Assembly (NCBI RefSeq): GCF_037975245.1
Contig: NC_092581.1
Span: forward strand, 4,504,001-4,568,000
Reading direction: 5' to 3'
DNA length: 64,000 nucleotides
DNA from: Apostichopus japonicus
Lineage: Eukaryota > Echinodermata > Holothuroidea > Aspidochirotida > Stichopodidae
Shown: in pieces, positions 48,777 to 60,022 of the stretch
Layout: every line of letters starts with the position of its first letter
Numbering within the stretch: the first letter of the stretch is position 1
Made by a program: the position numbers and the translations under genes
The notes under the pieces: generated by a model
Told to the model about the DNA's origin: nothing
What the model saw: the letters and a program-made list of their open reading frames with translations, nothing else
The model's database searches: none

Positions 48777-49675
48777 GTAAATGTTGACAATACGTTTCTG
48801 ATATTATCCTTAAAATCTGATGCAATCCTATGCCTTTGGCCGATGATTTCAATAAGATAGCAGAACAACTTTCATATATTGAATAATTTGTCGATATATT
48901 GTGATTTCTTTCTTTTTTTGTTGGTAAAAACTGGACATTACTATCGTTGTACTTGCTGAACACACACCTACTCTCAGCCTAACCAACACAGCCTAACTAC
49001 TGTTGAATTTGGCCTAACACAACCTTGTTAGGCACATTACTTAGTCTATTTGACATTTTTAAACGTATACCATTCACTGCAATGTGTGACTAACGCACAA
49101 TATTGCAACATCGTAAGTCAACGAGATTATCCATTCATCCAAGCTGTTTCTGGTCGGAAACAACATTGCCCTATACTGAAGGCTTCATAATAGAAAACAT
49201 GTAGGCCTAGGCCTTTGATGTATAAATATGGTATTGCACCAGGTTAAACTAACTAACAGTAACAACTGAACAATGAAGCAATTTAAGCTGTTAATTGCAT
49301 GTGATGTGATTGAGATTATGGATAGTATCAGCTGATAGTCACTCTCTAACCTCTCTCGATGTGTCAAGCTATGCTAGAATTACAGAAGGTGTTCCCTAAG
49401 AGTCGTTAGTGTACATAACCTTTATCACTGTATAGAATGTATCACGAAAATATCTAGTAATGAATCGATTGACCTTTTAACCTATTGCACAATACTTCTC
49501 CATGTGTAATCCAAAACCAGCTTACTAAATGATCTGGCTGCCATGTACCTCGTAGTCATGCTGTCACTTTTATCCTAGGCCTATAGTATTGACCATGATG
49601 TAATATCATTTTGGTAAAACATTCTGAACAGTCATTTTGCATTGAACTTATGAAATTGTTTTTTTCCTTTTTCAG

Positions 49676-52600
49676 CGTGGACCTAAAAAGCATTTGAAGC
49701 GGCTTGCTGCGCCCAAGCATTGGATGCTGGACAAACTGTCTGGTACCTTTGTAAGTATTCATTGTGAAAGACCTTTGTGTGTTAACTCATCACCTAGAGC
49801 AAGACTTTTCCATGATTAAGCCACTGTAAACCTGTTTAAATCATCATTTCCAAAGTACTGTTAGATATGCCTACTTCTAGGTTACAATAGGCCGACTAAT
49901 GGTTCCCGAATTTGCATACTTTCAGTTGGTATCTTTCCTTGTCATCCTGTCAGTAGTATAGACCTCATAGATAAAGGTAATTATGTGGTTGTATTTATTA
50001 ATTAGTATGTTCCATAATGGCAACCGTTCAGAGTTCACAGCCAACAATTCTGCTTTCTCCTGCCAGGCACCAAGACCATCTCAAGGTCCTCACAAACTGC
50101 GAGAATGCCTCCCCTTAGTCATTTTCCTGCGAAATAGGCTGAAGTATGCCCTGACTGCTGATGAAGTGAAGAAGATCACGATGCAGAGACTCATTAAGGT
50201 TGATGGCAAAGTCCGCACAGACATCACCTTTCCTACGGGCTTTATGGGTATGTAATATCTGTGTCATAAGCAGAATGAGAAGTAAGGATTGCACGTCTAT
50301 CATCCTCACATTTTCTATTTCCGTTACATGTATTTTAATGTTTTTCCCCTCTGTACCTCTGTTTGGGTAGCTTTAGCAATTTTAATACCCTGTATGGTAA
50401 CTTCATTGCAGCTTGGTAGGTGAAAACTTATTAAAAATATTTATTTCATTTCATTCCATGGGTCATTTCATTTATGGGTCAAATCAGAGATGGCTGTTGC
50501 TGCACTTATTATGGATAGTACAAACAATACAAAATAATGATTACAATGCTTTCCCATAATATATCTGCAAGTTGTGCAACTCATTAAGTTGCTATTTCAT
50601 GCTGCGATTCAGCATGAGGAAGGGGCTTTGATGCCAATTTTTTACCAAAGTAACCATGTTAGAGCTGTCAGGGTTTTATACTTTAATTAAAAGTATAAAG
50701 TTCTTACACCTAAACAAATTTCAGGGCTCTAGCTTTTCTCAATATTAGTTTATGAAGTTATAAAGTTGCTCCAATGTACATCTTTGACAGCCAATAACTC
50801 AAAACGTGTCATGTTTAAAAAAAAAAAAAAAAATTGGAGGAGATATAGTACCACCCTGATTGTACAAAAATATTCAGGAGAGTGTTTTGCCTTATTTTGA
50901 AATGAAAAATCCTCAAAGTTTGGGATTTTTACCCCCCCCAAAAAAATCGTTTTTGCCTGTTTTGATGTTCCACATGTTTTGAGCCTAATGAGCAGTAATG
51001 AATGGCCTGTATCGAAGGCATGTCAGGTTTACTGTATCTGAGATGTTCTTATATGGCCGAAAGTAAATCCTTTTCAAAATGGTCGCTTCTTTGGATACCT
51101 TACCCCAAAGTGGCATTACCCACTGAAGGAATACTTCATGTCTAGCTCTGTTCATTGTTTTTGTACTATTTTGTACTAAATTTGGATTTTTTTTTGGGGG
51201 GGGGGGGTTGGGGGGGGATGTGAGATTCATTGCTGCTTTAGTAAGTAAAGCGATAAGTCTGGATCTCTTCAAACATCAATGTCGCTTTTCACAACAATAC
51301 TATATAAACGTATAAAATTGATCGAGTTAAACTATACAACGATTGTAAGTGGACAATTTGTGGCACATTTGCAAGTTTGATTTTGGTGAACAAAACCTCT
51401 ATTTTTAGAACATTGGATTATAGAGATGTTATTTTTTTGTTATTAATTTTACTAATTGCTGATTATTGTTTGTCTCATTAGATGTCATCTCCATTGAAAG
51501 GACAGGTGAGCACTTCAGACTGGTGTACGATGTGAAGGGTCGATTTATTGTGCACAGAATCACAGAAGAAGAAGCCAAGGTTTGTATTGTTGCTACTATT
51601 TTTAAGCTATGTGATGTTATTGATCATTTATGGACAAAATTAAAGCCATTGAATGCATGGTTACTTTAAAAGCAAATGATACAGAAAGATGAAAATGGCA
51701 AGATGGAAATGTTTTCTTTGTTTCATAGTTGTTCTTAGTGTATGCAAATCCTTTTATAATATGTTCTTAAAGCATTCTGTTGTGTGAGGTTGGAAATGTG
51801 TGTGATGACTAGTTAGCTGTGTGGTGGAATGCTAGTGTCAGTTCCCAGAAGTTAGATTTTACGTGGTATAATGTGCGGTTGCTGTCTTCATGCTAATCCT
51901 AAAAGCTCGTGTAAAATTTAAACCCAAGTTAAGAGTTTCTAATATGCTTTTAAACATATTATAACATCAGACCAAATTAGAACTGCACATGTAGAAAGCT
52001 GTTGGAAATCCTTCAATATGAGTGCTGTTTAATTTCTTTACTTGTTTTGTTTTTACTTGTTGAAAATCGATTGAATTGATTTCCTTCCATGGCCAAAGAA
52101 ACCTTAACAATGTGGTTTTAGCTGGTCAGTTTTTTTAATTAGAATGATGCTTCCATCGTGATCAATTTGTGAATAAATTGAGCTGTAATGAATGGCCTGT
52201 ATCGAAGGCATGTCAGGTTTTTACCGTATCTGAAATGCTCTTATATGGCCGAAAGTGAATCCTTCAAAATGGTCGCTTCTTTAGAAAACCTTACCCCAAA
52301 GTGGCATTACCCACTGAAGGAATATTTCATGCCTAGCTCTCAGGGGCGTAGCGAGCGGGGGGGTGTGGGGGGGTGTCACACCCCCCCAATAATTTGGTCG
52401 CTGTCGGCAAATTTTGGGTCTGTCGGCAAAAGGAGAAAAGGTGAAGAGAGCGGAAGGGGAAGAAAGAAGGAAAGCTGAATAGAGAAAAGGAGAACGGGAG
52501 CTTCTTCCGTGCCAAATTTGACTTAAAATATGCACCAGATTGCATCTAAGGACGTTTCAAAACTAAAAATTTTCCAAAGGGGAGGGGTAGACCCCCTACC

Positions 52601-55600
52601 CTTAGACCCCTCCCCCATTTCAGTCACCACTTCCAGATCCGTCGGCAAATCAAATTTGACTTAAAATATGCACCAGATTGCATCTAAGGACGTTTCAAAA
52701 CTAAATATTTTCCAAAGGGGAGGGGGACGCCCCCTCCCCTTAGACCCCGCCCCCATTTCGGTCACCACTTCCAGATCCGTCGTCAAATCAAATTTGACTT
52801 AAAATATCCACCAGATTGCATCCAAGGACGTTTCAAAACTAAAAATTTTCCAAAGGGGAGGGAGACACCCCCTCCCCTTAGACCCCTCCCGTCGGCAAAT
52901 CAAATTCTCCACACCCCCCCAACAAAAACCCCTTCGCTACGCCCCTGCTAGCTCTATTCATTGTTTTTGTACTAAATTGGGTTTTTTTTTTGCTTGCTTG
53001 ATATAAATGTTGATATTGATACAAGAACCTTGCTCTCAACAACGATAGACATGTGGCAAGAAATCACCAAGGTCTATTGGCAGTGTTCTCTCAGTTATTG
53101 TTAGTTGTGTTCTTAATTTTGCAGTACAAGCTTTGCAAAGTGAAGAAACTCTGGACTGGAGTCAAAGGAGTACCCCAGTTGAGCACCCATGATGCCAGGA
53201 CCATCAGGTACCCAGACCCATCAGTAAAGTCCAACGACACCGTCAAGGTGGACATCGCCACAGGAAACATCACAGATTACATCAAGTTTGAAAGTGGTGA
53301 GTTTGATACATGTGACATATATGTGACCATTAACTTGTTCTTTAGTAGGAGAGATAGTGGATGGGTGAGCTGGTGGTTCATTGTAATTGTACCTTCATTG
53401 CTTACCTCCCCTGACCCAACCCCCCCCCCCCCCAAGAAAAAAAATGAATATTTCACAACAACCAACAAAGAAAGTTGGTCTTCTCCAAATAAAAAAAAAT
53501 TAAAAGTACAGTGGTTTGGTTCAATGTTCAGATTTGCATTCAATTTACTAGTTACCCTACCTTTATATAACATAAAAATGTGATGTTGCCTTGTTTTCCG
53601 CTACTTTTCATAGAGAGCTTCTTATCCTGTATATATTCATTCTTTCTTTCTTATCCAACAGGAAACCTTTGCATGATCACTGGGGGTCGTAACCTGGGTC
53701 GAGTCGGCACTCTCACCCACAGGGAGCGTCACCCTGGTTCCTTCGACATCTGTCATCTCAAGGATTCACAGAGTGAGTAGATAATAATTGTCAATGGATG
53801 GCTGGAAGAGTTTCGCATCTTTCAGTTTCAGATTCAAACAGGCAAGCAGAAATGCCGTTAAGAAGAACAGTATCCCAAGGTGGATGTGGAATAAACAGCA
53901 GATTTATAAGAACAATGCAATCTGTATGGGATTGGCATTATAAATCTCGGTGTCTTTGCAGACACTGTAAAAAGTATCCTTTCACCTCTGAGTCAACATC
54001 AGCTGCTTTTCAAATGGAACTGTTTTCTACCCTGTCCTAACCCTCCCTCACCCTCCCATTTTGGTTCTGATGCTTTGCATCCATCGGAACCTATGCAGTC
54101 AAGTTGGCATATGTGTGTGTATGTGATGCTCTATCTTGTAAACACAGTATCTCAAGAAGGAAATATCTGATTGATGTCATACTTGGTCTATATGTTGGTC
54201 ATGGTCAGTACATGATACCTATTGTGCTGTCTTCATGCTAATCCTAAATGCTCTTGTAAAATTTTAAACACAAGTTTTTAAGATGCTGTTAAACATATAA
54301 CATCAGACCAAATTAAAACTGCACATGTAGAAAGCTTTTGAAAATCCTTCAATATGAGTGCTGATGTATTTCTTTTCTTCTTTTGTTTGTACTTGTTGAA
54401 AATCGATTGAATTTGTTTTCTTCCATGGCCAAAGAAACCTTAACAATGTGGTTTTAGCTGGTCAGTTTTCGAATTAGAATGATGCTTCCATCGTGATCAA
54501 TTTGTGAATAAATTGAGCAGTTATGAATGGCCTGTATCGAAGGCATGTCAGGTTTACTGTATCTGAGATGTTCTTATATGGCCGAAAGTGAATCCTTTTC
54601 AAACTGGTCGCTTCTTTAGAAAACCTTACCCCAAAGTAGCATTACCCACTGAAGGAATATTTCATGCCTAGCTCTGTTCATTGTTTTTGTACTATTTTGC
54701 CTAATTGGTAGGCTGTTTTTTTTGGGGGGAGTTAAGCAGCACTGCTGCTTTAGTAAGTAAAGCGGTAAGTCTGAAACTGTAAACATTGATAATATCAAAT
54801 GAACCTTATACAAATTGGTATGTTTATCCTTTGAAACCAGTGTTCTGGTTTTTGTGTGTGTATTTGATGCCCTACCTTGTAAACACGGTATCTCAAGAAG
54901 GAAATATCTGAGTGATGTCATACTTGGCATATATGTTGGTCAGGGTTAGTAGATGATCCCTATTGTGTTTGGTGGGGCTATTATGCATATTAATAAGTGG
55001 GGTGGGGCTTAACATGAAATTCTTAAAATATCAATATCCCTTCAACAGTATGTCCAATGTAGTTCATACTTGGTATGATGATGAACTTAGTATGTACATG
55101 TTCTTTGCAACAACTTTTACCTTGTTAGTATTCATGAGTGGGTGGGGCTTAATGGGAAATTTGCAACAACAACTTTTGCCTCTGTTTTGTCAAAAACGGC
55201 TTGTAAACATCATATCTCAACTAACACAAGTTGAACCATTGTCATACTTGATGGACAGATGCACTATGCTGAGTAGAATTGCCCTATTGGTTTTGGTTCA
55301 CATCTTGTGATGTAAAATGGTAGTCGGGGCTTACCATAAAAAATATAAAAAATGTCAATATCTCTGCAACGGTATGTCCGATTTAGAATGGTGGTTTTAC
55401 TACATTGTATGTACATGTTCTTTGCAACAACAATTTTTTGGGGCTGGGTGGGCCCAAATTTTATTTCCACCTCCAATGCATTTTGGTAAACATACTTTGG
55501 GCCAGAATTTGTGGTGCCCCCCTTCTTGGGGGTGTAAATTTTGGGGGGCAAATATATTTTTGAGCTAAATATTTTTGGGACCATTTAGGCACAACATTTT

Positions 55601-56064
55601 ATTATACTGTCACATAATAGGCTTTCTTAACATGATAACTGAGTCCTGGTACCTTCCATCACATGTTGCCACATTAGTCAATAAATAACCCTCTTCATTT
55701 TGGTGTGCACAAGTTCATGAATATTACCATGTATGGCTTACCGCACTATGAATATGTTCAGACTTCGGAACCACTAAACACTTTTGTTTTCTGGTTCAAT
55801 CAATCCATTGGGATTATTGAATACTCAGTTCTCTTAGGTCTCTTGCATGATGTTTAAAGCTCTTTTTCCTTTTGGAATGTCTTATACGAACATTTTATAT
55901 TGGTGTCTTGTTTGTTCTTTGCAGACCATACTTTCAGCACCCGGCTGAGTAATGTGTTCATCATCGGCAAAGGACAGAAACCTTACATCTCGTTGCCGAG
56001 AGGAAAGGGCATCAGGCTCACCATCATGGAGGAGCGGGAGAAACGCTTGGCACAGAAACAGTGA
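49676..56064 (+). CDS. RPS4: 40S ribosomal protein S4 (eS4), coding exons 2-7
   Basis: Six exons: 49676-49750, 50067-50247, 51482-51579, 53125-53296, 53662-53772 and 55925-56064, joined in consistent phase to 777 nt (258 aa plus stop). Every junction is GT..AG. The product starts [20 protein letters not shown] and includes the S4 RNA-binding region ([15 protein letters not shown]), the KOW-like segment ([16 protein letters not shown]) and the near-terminal [12 protein letters not shown] block. Human RPS4X is 263 aa, so only the initiator region is missing. eS4 binds 18S rRNA in the small subunit. AATAAA signals at 56162-56167 and 56185-56190 predict a short 3' UTR. Introns carry a triplicated repeat and one hAT-like insertion, but the coding sequence is intact. 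Invertebrates normally have a single copy; the vertebrate X/Y split does not apply. Confidence 0.96.
50990..51265 (+). repeat. RPS4 intron repeat, copy 1 (short)
   Basis: About 275 bp in the intron between the exons at 50067-50247 and 51482-51579. It is shared with copies 2 and 3 in later introns (taatgaatggcctgtatcg, gcattacccactgaaggaat). It contains the undisturbed sequence tctagctctgttcattg, which is the empty site of the insertion in copy 2. Confidence 0.85.
51875..52985 (+). repeat. RPS4 intron repeat, copy 2, interrupted by a transposon
   Basis: The repeat runs 51875-52340, is broken by the element 52341-52947, and resumes at 52948-52985. The two parts join to give the same order as copies 1 and 3. 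Confidence 0.85.
52341..52947. mobile_element. hAT-like MITE in RPS4 intron (TSD ctagctct)
   Basis: A 607-bp element starts CAGGGGCGTAGCG and ends CGCTACGCCCCTG, a perfect 13-bp inverted repeat. It is flanked by perfect 8-bp duplications ctagctct (52333-52340 and 52948-52955). Repeat copies 1 and 3 in neighbouring introns have the site once. Inside are about three tandem copies of a ~139-bp unit (52507-52900) containing aaatttgacttaaaatat and a G-run/C-run hairpin (ccaaaggggaggggg / cccctcccctta). It is non-coding. Confidence 0.96.
53419..53435 (+). repeat. Poly-C tract in RPS4 intron
   Basis: A C-rich run of about 17 bases (aacccccccccccccc) lies between the exons at 53125-53296 and 53662-53772. 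The open frame running through it is the exon plus intron read-through. Confidence 0.8.
54215..54775 (+). repeat. RPS4 intron repeat, copy 3 (long, uninterrupted)
   Basis: About 560 bp in the last intron align with copy 2 from gtcttcatgctaatcctaa through to the tagtaagtaaagcg block, which also ends copy 1. It contains the intact site cctagctctgttcattg. Around it, the phrase tatctcaagaaggaaatatctga occurs twice (about 54150 and 54890) with its flanks, a second smaller duplication. Confidence 0.85.
54961..55330. repeat. Degenerate repeat with 'gggtggggctta' phrases in RPS4 last intron
   Basis: The phrase gtggggctta followed by a poorly conserved A-rich stretch, then caatatc and cttggtatgatg-like words, recurs about every 150-190 bp. 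The family is unrecognised. No coding capacity. Confidence 0.45.
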
Positions 56065-56158
56065 ATAACTGCGGTGGTTGTACTGCAGGCATTGCCCAGA
56101 AAATTTTTAAACCCATGAACTTCTTGATTTGTTCTTATGATTGGGTACTTGTGTCTGG

Positions 56159-56205
56159 AGTAATAAATATAACAAAACTAGCTGAATAAAAAAGTTTCAA
56201 AAAGA
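56159..56205 (+). terminator. RPS4 polyadenylation signals
   Basis: Two AATAAA hexamers (56162-56167 and 56185-56190) lie about 100-125 bp after the RPS4 stop codon. Cleavage is expected 10-30 bases downstream of whichever is used. Confidence 0.7.
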
Positions 56206-57750
56206 AATTTGACTTTTTGTGTCATTATTAGTTCATGAAGCCTTCTGCAAGGAATCAAAAGGCAGCTGCTTGTTTATGTTCACAACTTATTGGTTATTTT
56301 TAACCTTAAACAACTAATGTTACCGACTTGCAGAACTTACTAAGCCAAGATTTTCAGAATGTGTTAACATGTCTTTCCCAGTTTGAAGTTTAAACTTGAA
56401 TAATCTTACCAGTGAACCACATATTAAGGAATATTCATTTTAACATCGCATTAAAAATGTGTACCAAAGTCATCACAAAATTAAAGTTTGAAGAAAGTTA
56501 GTGATATATAGATGGAACGATAATAATAAAAGATAGAAAGCTAATTTAACAAAGTTTAATAGTGTATGATATATAACAAACAATAAAACGGGGGTATTTT
56601 TGGGGGGCGGGGGGAGGGGAATTTGACCTTGACTTCCACAATAACATACCATGAGCAGTTCCTTTAACACAGTCAGCAACAAGAAGAATGACACCAATGA
56701 ACACTTGAATCTGGATATTATTGATAACTAGATAAAACTAACTGGTTGTATTTCATAACTGCATCCCACTTCACAAGAGATTCACTGTTAAGTATTGTTC
56801 TGAATGAAGTCTTTGTGACCATAATGTTGTAAATAGCCATTTAGTAATCCTCATCAGGGAATGAAAACTTTAGCCCTGATTCTTGTATGCAAAGTACGCT
56901 AGGCTATGTATCTTTATGGAGTCAGGTGGAAGGGGGAGGTATGTGGGTGGGTGCTATCCAAACCCTAAATGACAACATAAAGTAACTTCACAAATACTGA
57001 CTATCATGACTCAAAATATTCTCCAGTGCGAGTGCTCCTTTGAATGCATGGATGACCATTCACTTTAACTTCACAGAAGACAATGCTCAATAAATCTTGG
57101 TTTCACCACCTACCAATCCCCCTCCCCTCCCCCCCCCCCCTTCATCAAAATGGGTTCTGCCACCCCTGTTGTAGTATGACATGTGGAACAGTAAGCCTCA
57201 GTATTGATGTTAGGAAAAAAATGCTTTATCAACCATCTGTATCAAACAGCTGTTAAGACAAATGAAAACTAGAAAACTGGTTTCATGTTGCAATGCAATC
57301 ATTTATTAGTGAGACAAAACAAAATGCTGCAAACACAACCACTTAGCTCTATGTTAGAAATTTCTAAACGGAAACATCTGAAGATAAGGTCAAAATTTGA
57401 GCCATTCAACTGGCAAAACGAGTGCAAGGTGATGAGTCGAACACAAATATTATGATAACCATATAACTCAAAAAACTCAAAATGCTTTCAGTTGTATTGC
57501 AAGTTGAATCACAAATAGGTGACCTGACCTCTGTTGGAACAATTTGACAAAAAAAATGAAACAAAATAAAAATAGGAAATGAGTTAAAAAGCGTGGGAAT
57601 ATTGGACAATAGCATTTCCTCATGATTTTGAATTACTGGCATAAAATTTATAAACCTATCACCTTTAACTTACATGATAGCTTTGTGATGAACCACTCAC
57701 ATAAGTAGCTAAGAAATATCTTGTCCCATTGGGAGATAATCCTAGCTTAA
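56206..57750. other. Intergenic DNA downstream of RPS4
   Basis: No gene or complete element was recognised. A poly-C run lies near 57127-57140. Confidence 0.4.
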
Positions 57751-58106
57751 AGATCTGCTTTATTGGCCCCAACTATAACTCGCTATAGCTAGGAAAGTTT
57801 TGTGATTTATGTAATCAACCTGCCAAGGTTGTAAAATGACCTCAGGCTCTACAATTAGCCTGCATAGCTTCTTTACACCATGAGGCTCTTTGTGTTAGCA
57901 CTGTGGAAATATGTTCGTTTCTACGGTTACAGTGTTCACACAAATACCCTCATACAAAAGAAAAAAATATGTGGCCAGCAGGCGTTACAGACTAATTGGT
58001 TAAAAGAGGTCATTATACGACCAAGGCAAGTCGATTATGTAATCTCAAGAAACTTTTCCATGTTAGCTTGCTATATATATATAGTTGGGGTCTGTACAGC
58101 AGACCT
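57751..58106 (+). mobile_element. TTAA-flanked MITE, family 2, intact
   Basis: A 356-bp element has imperfect inverted ends (AGATCTGCT..GGCCCCAACTATA at left, TATAGTTGGGG..AGCAGACCT at right). It has TTAA on both sides (57747-57750 and 58107-58110). A degraded copy is at 29640-29956. It has no coding capacity. Confidence 0.85.
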
Positions 58107-58559
58107 TTAAAGTCCGGGTCCTAATTTCCCTAGGTAGGTAGCTAGGTAGGTAGTGTTGGCATAGAAACCAATCAACATAAGCTCTTGCTAATTTTTTTTA
58201 TATTCAATTCTTGCAAAAACACTGGATAAAAGGAAAGTCAAACATGTGGCTCGATGAGTTTATACTCAAAATACTTATTAACAACTTCAGCCTCTCGTGA
58301 GAAGGAAGATTAAACCTGCGATATCTCCCAAGTGGAATAAGATTGTTCTTAGCTGCTATGGGGAAGTGAGTTCAAGACTATTATATCTATCAGTTAGACC
58401 AAAGGTGATGTTTTAGGGTTTGTCTCCTTTAAACATGAAAGCAACAAAATAAAAACTTGGAATATATGATGATATACATAGCAGTACTGAGGTACTTCTG
58501 TGCTGAGGTACTGCTATGTGATGGAAAGAAATTGGCTGATCACATCCACAAGGTCTTAA

Positions 58560-58922
58560 AGGCATTGAAGACTCGCGCACAAAGAAACGTCTCATGCCGG
58601 TAATCTGACCTAGTTTCGAATGAGGTGTAACAGAAGTGTTAGACACCACCATCGATCCCAGAAAATACACACACAGCTTGCCTACCGTCAGTAATTAGAC
58701 ACTAGTCAACAGTCAGTAAATACAGCTGTGGTCAATACCCGCCGCACAGTATACAAACGATACAGTGATGGACATCTCAGGTCCAGTTAAAGATAACAAG
58801 GTGTTATGTTTCATTACTGTCTGCATTTTGTAGCGACAAGAGAAAAACTTCACTTGCAAAAGCAACGGAAAGTTAACTTTTTCAGATGGCGGCACGCGGT
58901 TTGGGGCGAGTGTTCAATGCCT
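58560..58922 (-). mobile_element. TTAA-flanked MITE, family 1, intact inverted copy
   Basis: A 363-bp element has ends AGGCATTGAAGACTCGC and GCGAGTGTTCAATGCCT and TTAA on each side (58556-58559 and 58923-58926). It matches the element at 45904-46267 in the opposite orientation along its whole length. Confidence 0.9.
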
Positions 58923-58926
58923 TTAA

Positions 58927-59734
58927 CCAGTAACCAAACAAACTCCTCATTGGATGGTTGGGCAAAGGACCAAAAGTTTGACAAGAGGATTTTCTTTCCT
59001 TGGAAACTGAACAAATGCACCCACTGCAGAAAGTATTCAAAAATGCAGTGTTTTGCTCCAAACTTGGTGACTTGATTCGGTTCAAAAATGATAATAACTT
59101 TAACACCATATTCAGCAAAACACTAAACCTACTACCTCTCTAAAAAAGTCAGAACTTTCATAATTCTGTTACAAATAAGTGTGATGTCAAAAAAAATGAT
59201 AAATACAAGGTTCTGAGATTTCTATCAGCCAATATAATAATGGCATTCTAAGCGATACCGCTGGTTGCCTATAATTGATAAATGACATTTCATGACATAC
59301 GGGCTGTACAGAATGCTATACTCTTGTTTGTTTCTTGAATAAACTAATTTGTTCCGCACAATTCGTTGCCATCACTCAAGATCAATTTTATTCGAAGAAA
59401 AGGAAAAAAAAGAAGAAAGAAAACAAATAAAGGGAAAAAGACGGAAGAATATTTGATGGCACCATTAAGTTTAGGTAACTAAAGCCTTCAATTCAATTGG
59501 CTTAACCTAGTTTACATCCATACAGATATGATATGATGGCATGGGGATATCCTTAATATGCAATAACTTAACGTAAAAATACAAATAAAGAATGTTACAC
59601 ATAAGGTACACAATATGCAGAATAGTGAGAAATAATGTAATCATTACCACACACTGCTCTGTTTTGTTAAGTACAAATTAAGAACAACAATGGTTTCAGT
59701 CATTATGTGTGTTGCAGTGGTCAAGGGATTATGA
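58927..59734. other. Gene-free intergenic DNA
   Basis: AT-rich sequence. No gene, RNA or repeat was recognised. Confidence 0.4.
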
Positions 59735-60022
59735 AGACAAAGATTTGTGGGTGGGCAAATCCCCTCCTCAACCCCCCCCTCCCCCTCTACTGCTTCTGGT
59801 TTCATCACCATCTTCTTGTTAGCACCATTTTGAAGAACTTTGCGTCACCCTCTCAACACAGAAATGTTAGAATAATCATCTGGTTCAAAGCCGGTCCTTT
59901 TTATCAGCCTAAGCATCCATATCTATATGTAAAAGGTATGAAGCTTTCACTTTATATCAGGTAGATAATCCATGTAACAGTTTGAGCTGGGGGGAACTTG
60001 CCCACCCACAAAATCTTTGTCT
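59735..60022. mobile_element. Small TIR element, class unassigned
   Basis: A 288-bp segment is bounded by near-perfect inverted repeats of about 25 bp (AGACAAAGATTTGTGGGTGGG at left; CCCACCCACAAAATCTTTGTCT at right). No target duplication was found in the immediate flanks. It is non-coding. Confidence 0.7.

Noticed and set aside
53053-53583. Single 176-codon frame as an independent gene
   Set aside because: It is RPS4 exon 53125-53296 read into both flanking introns. Clear splice sites bound the true exon.
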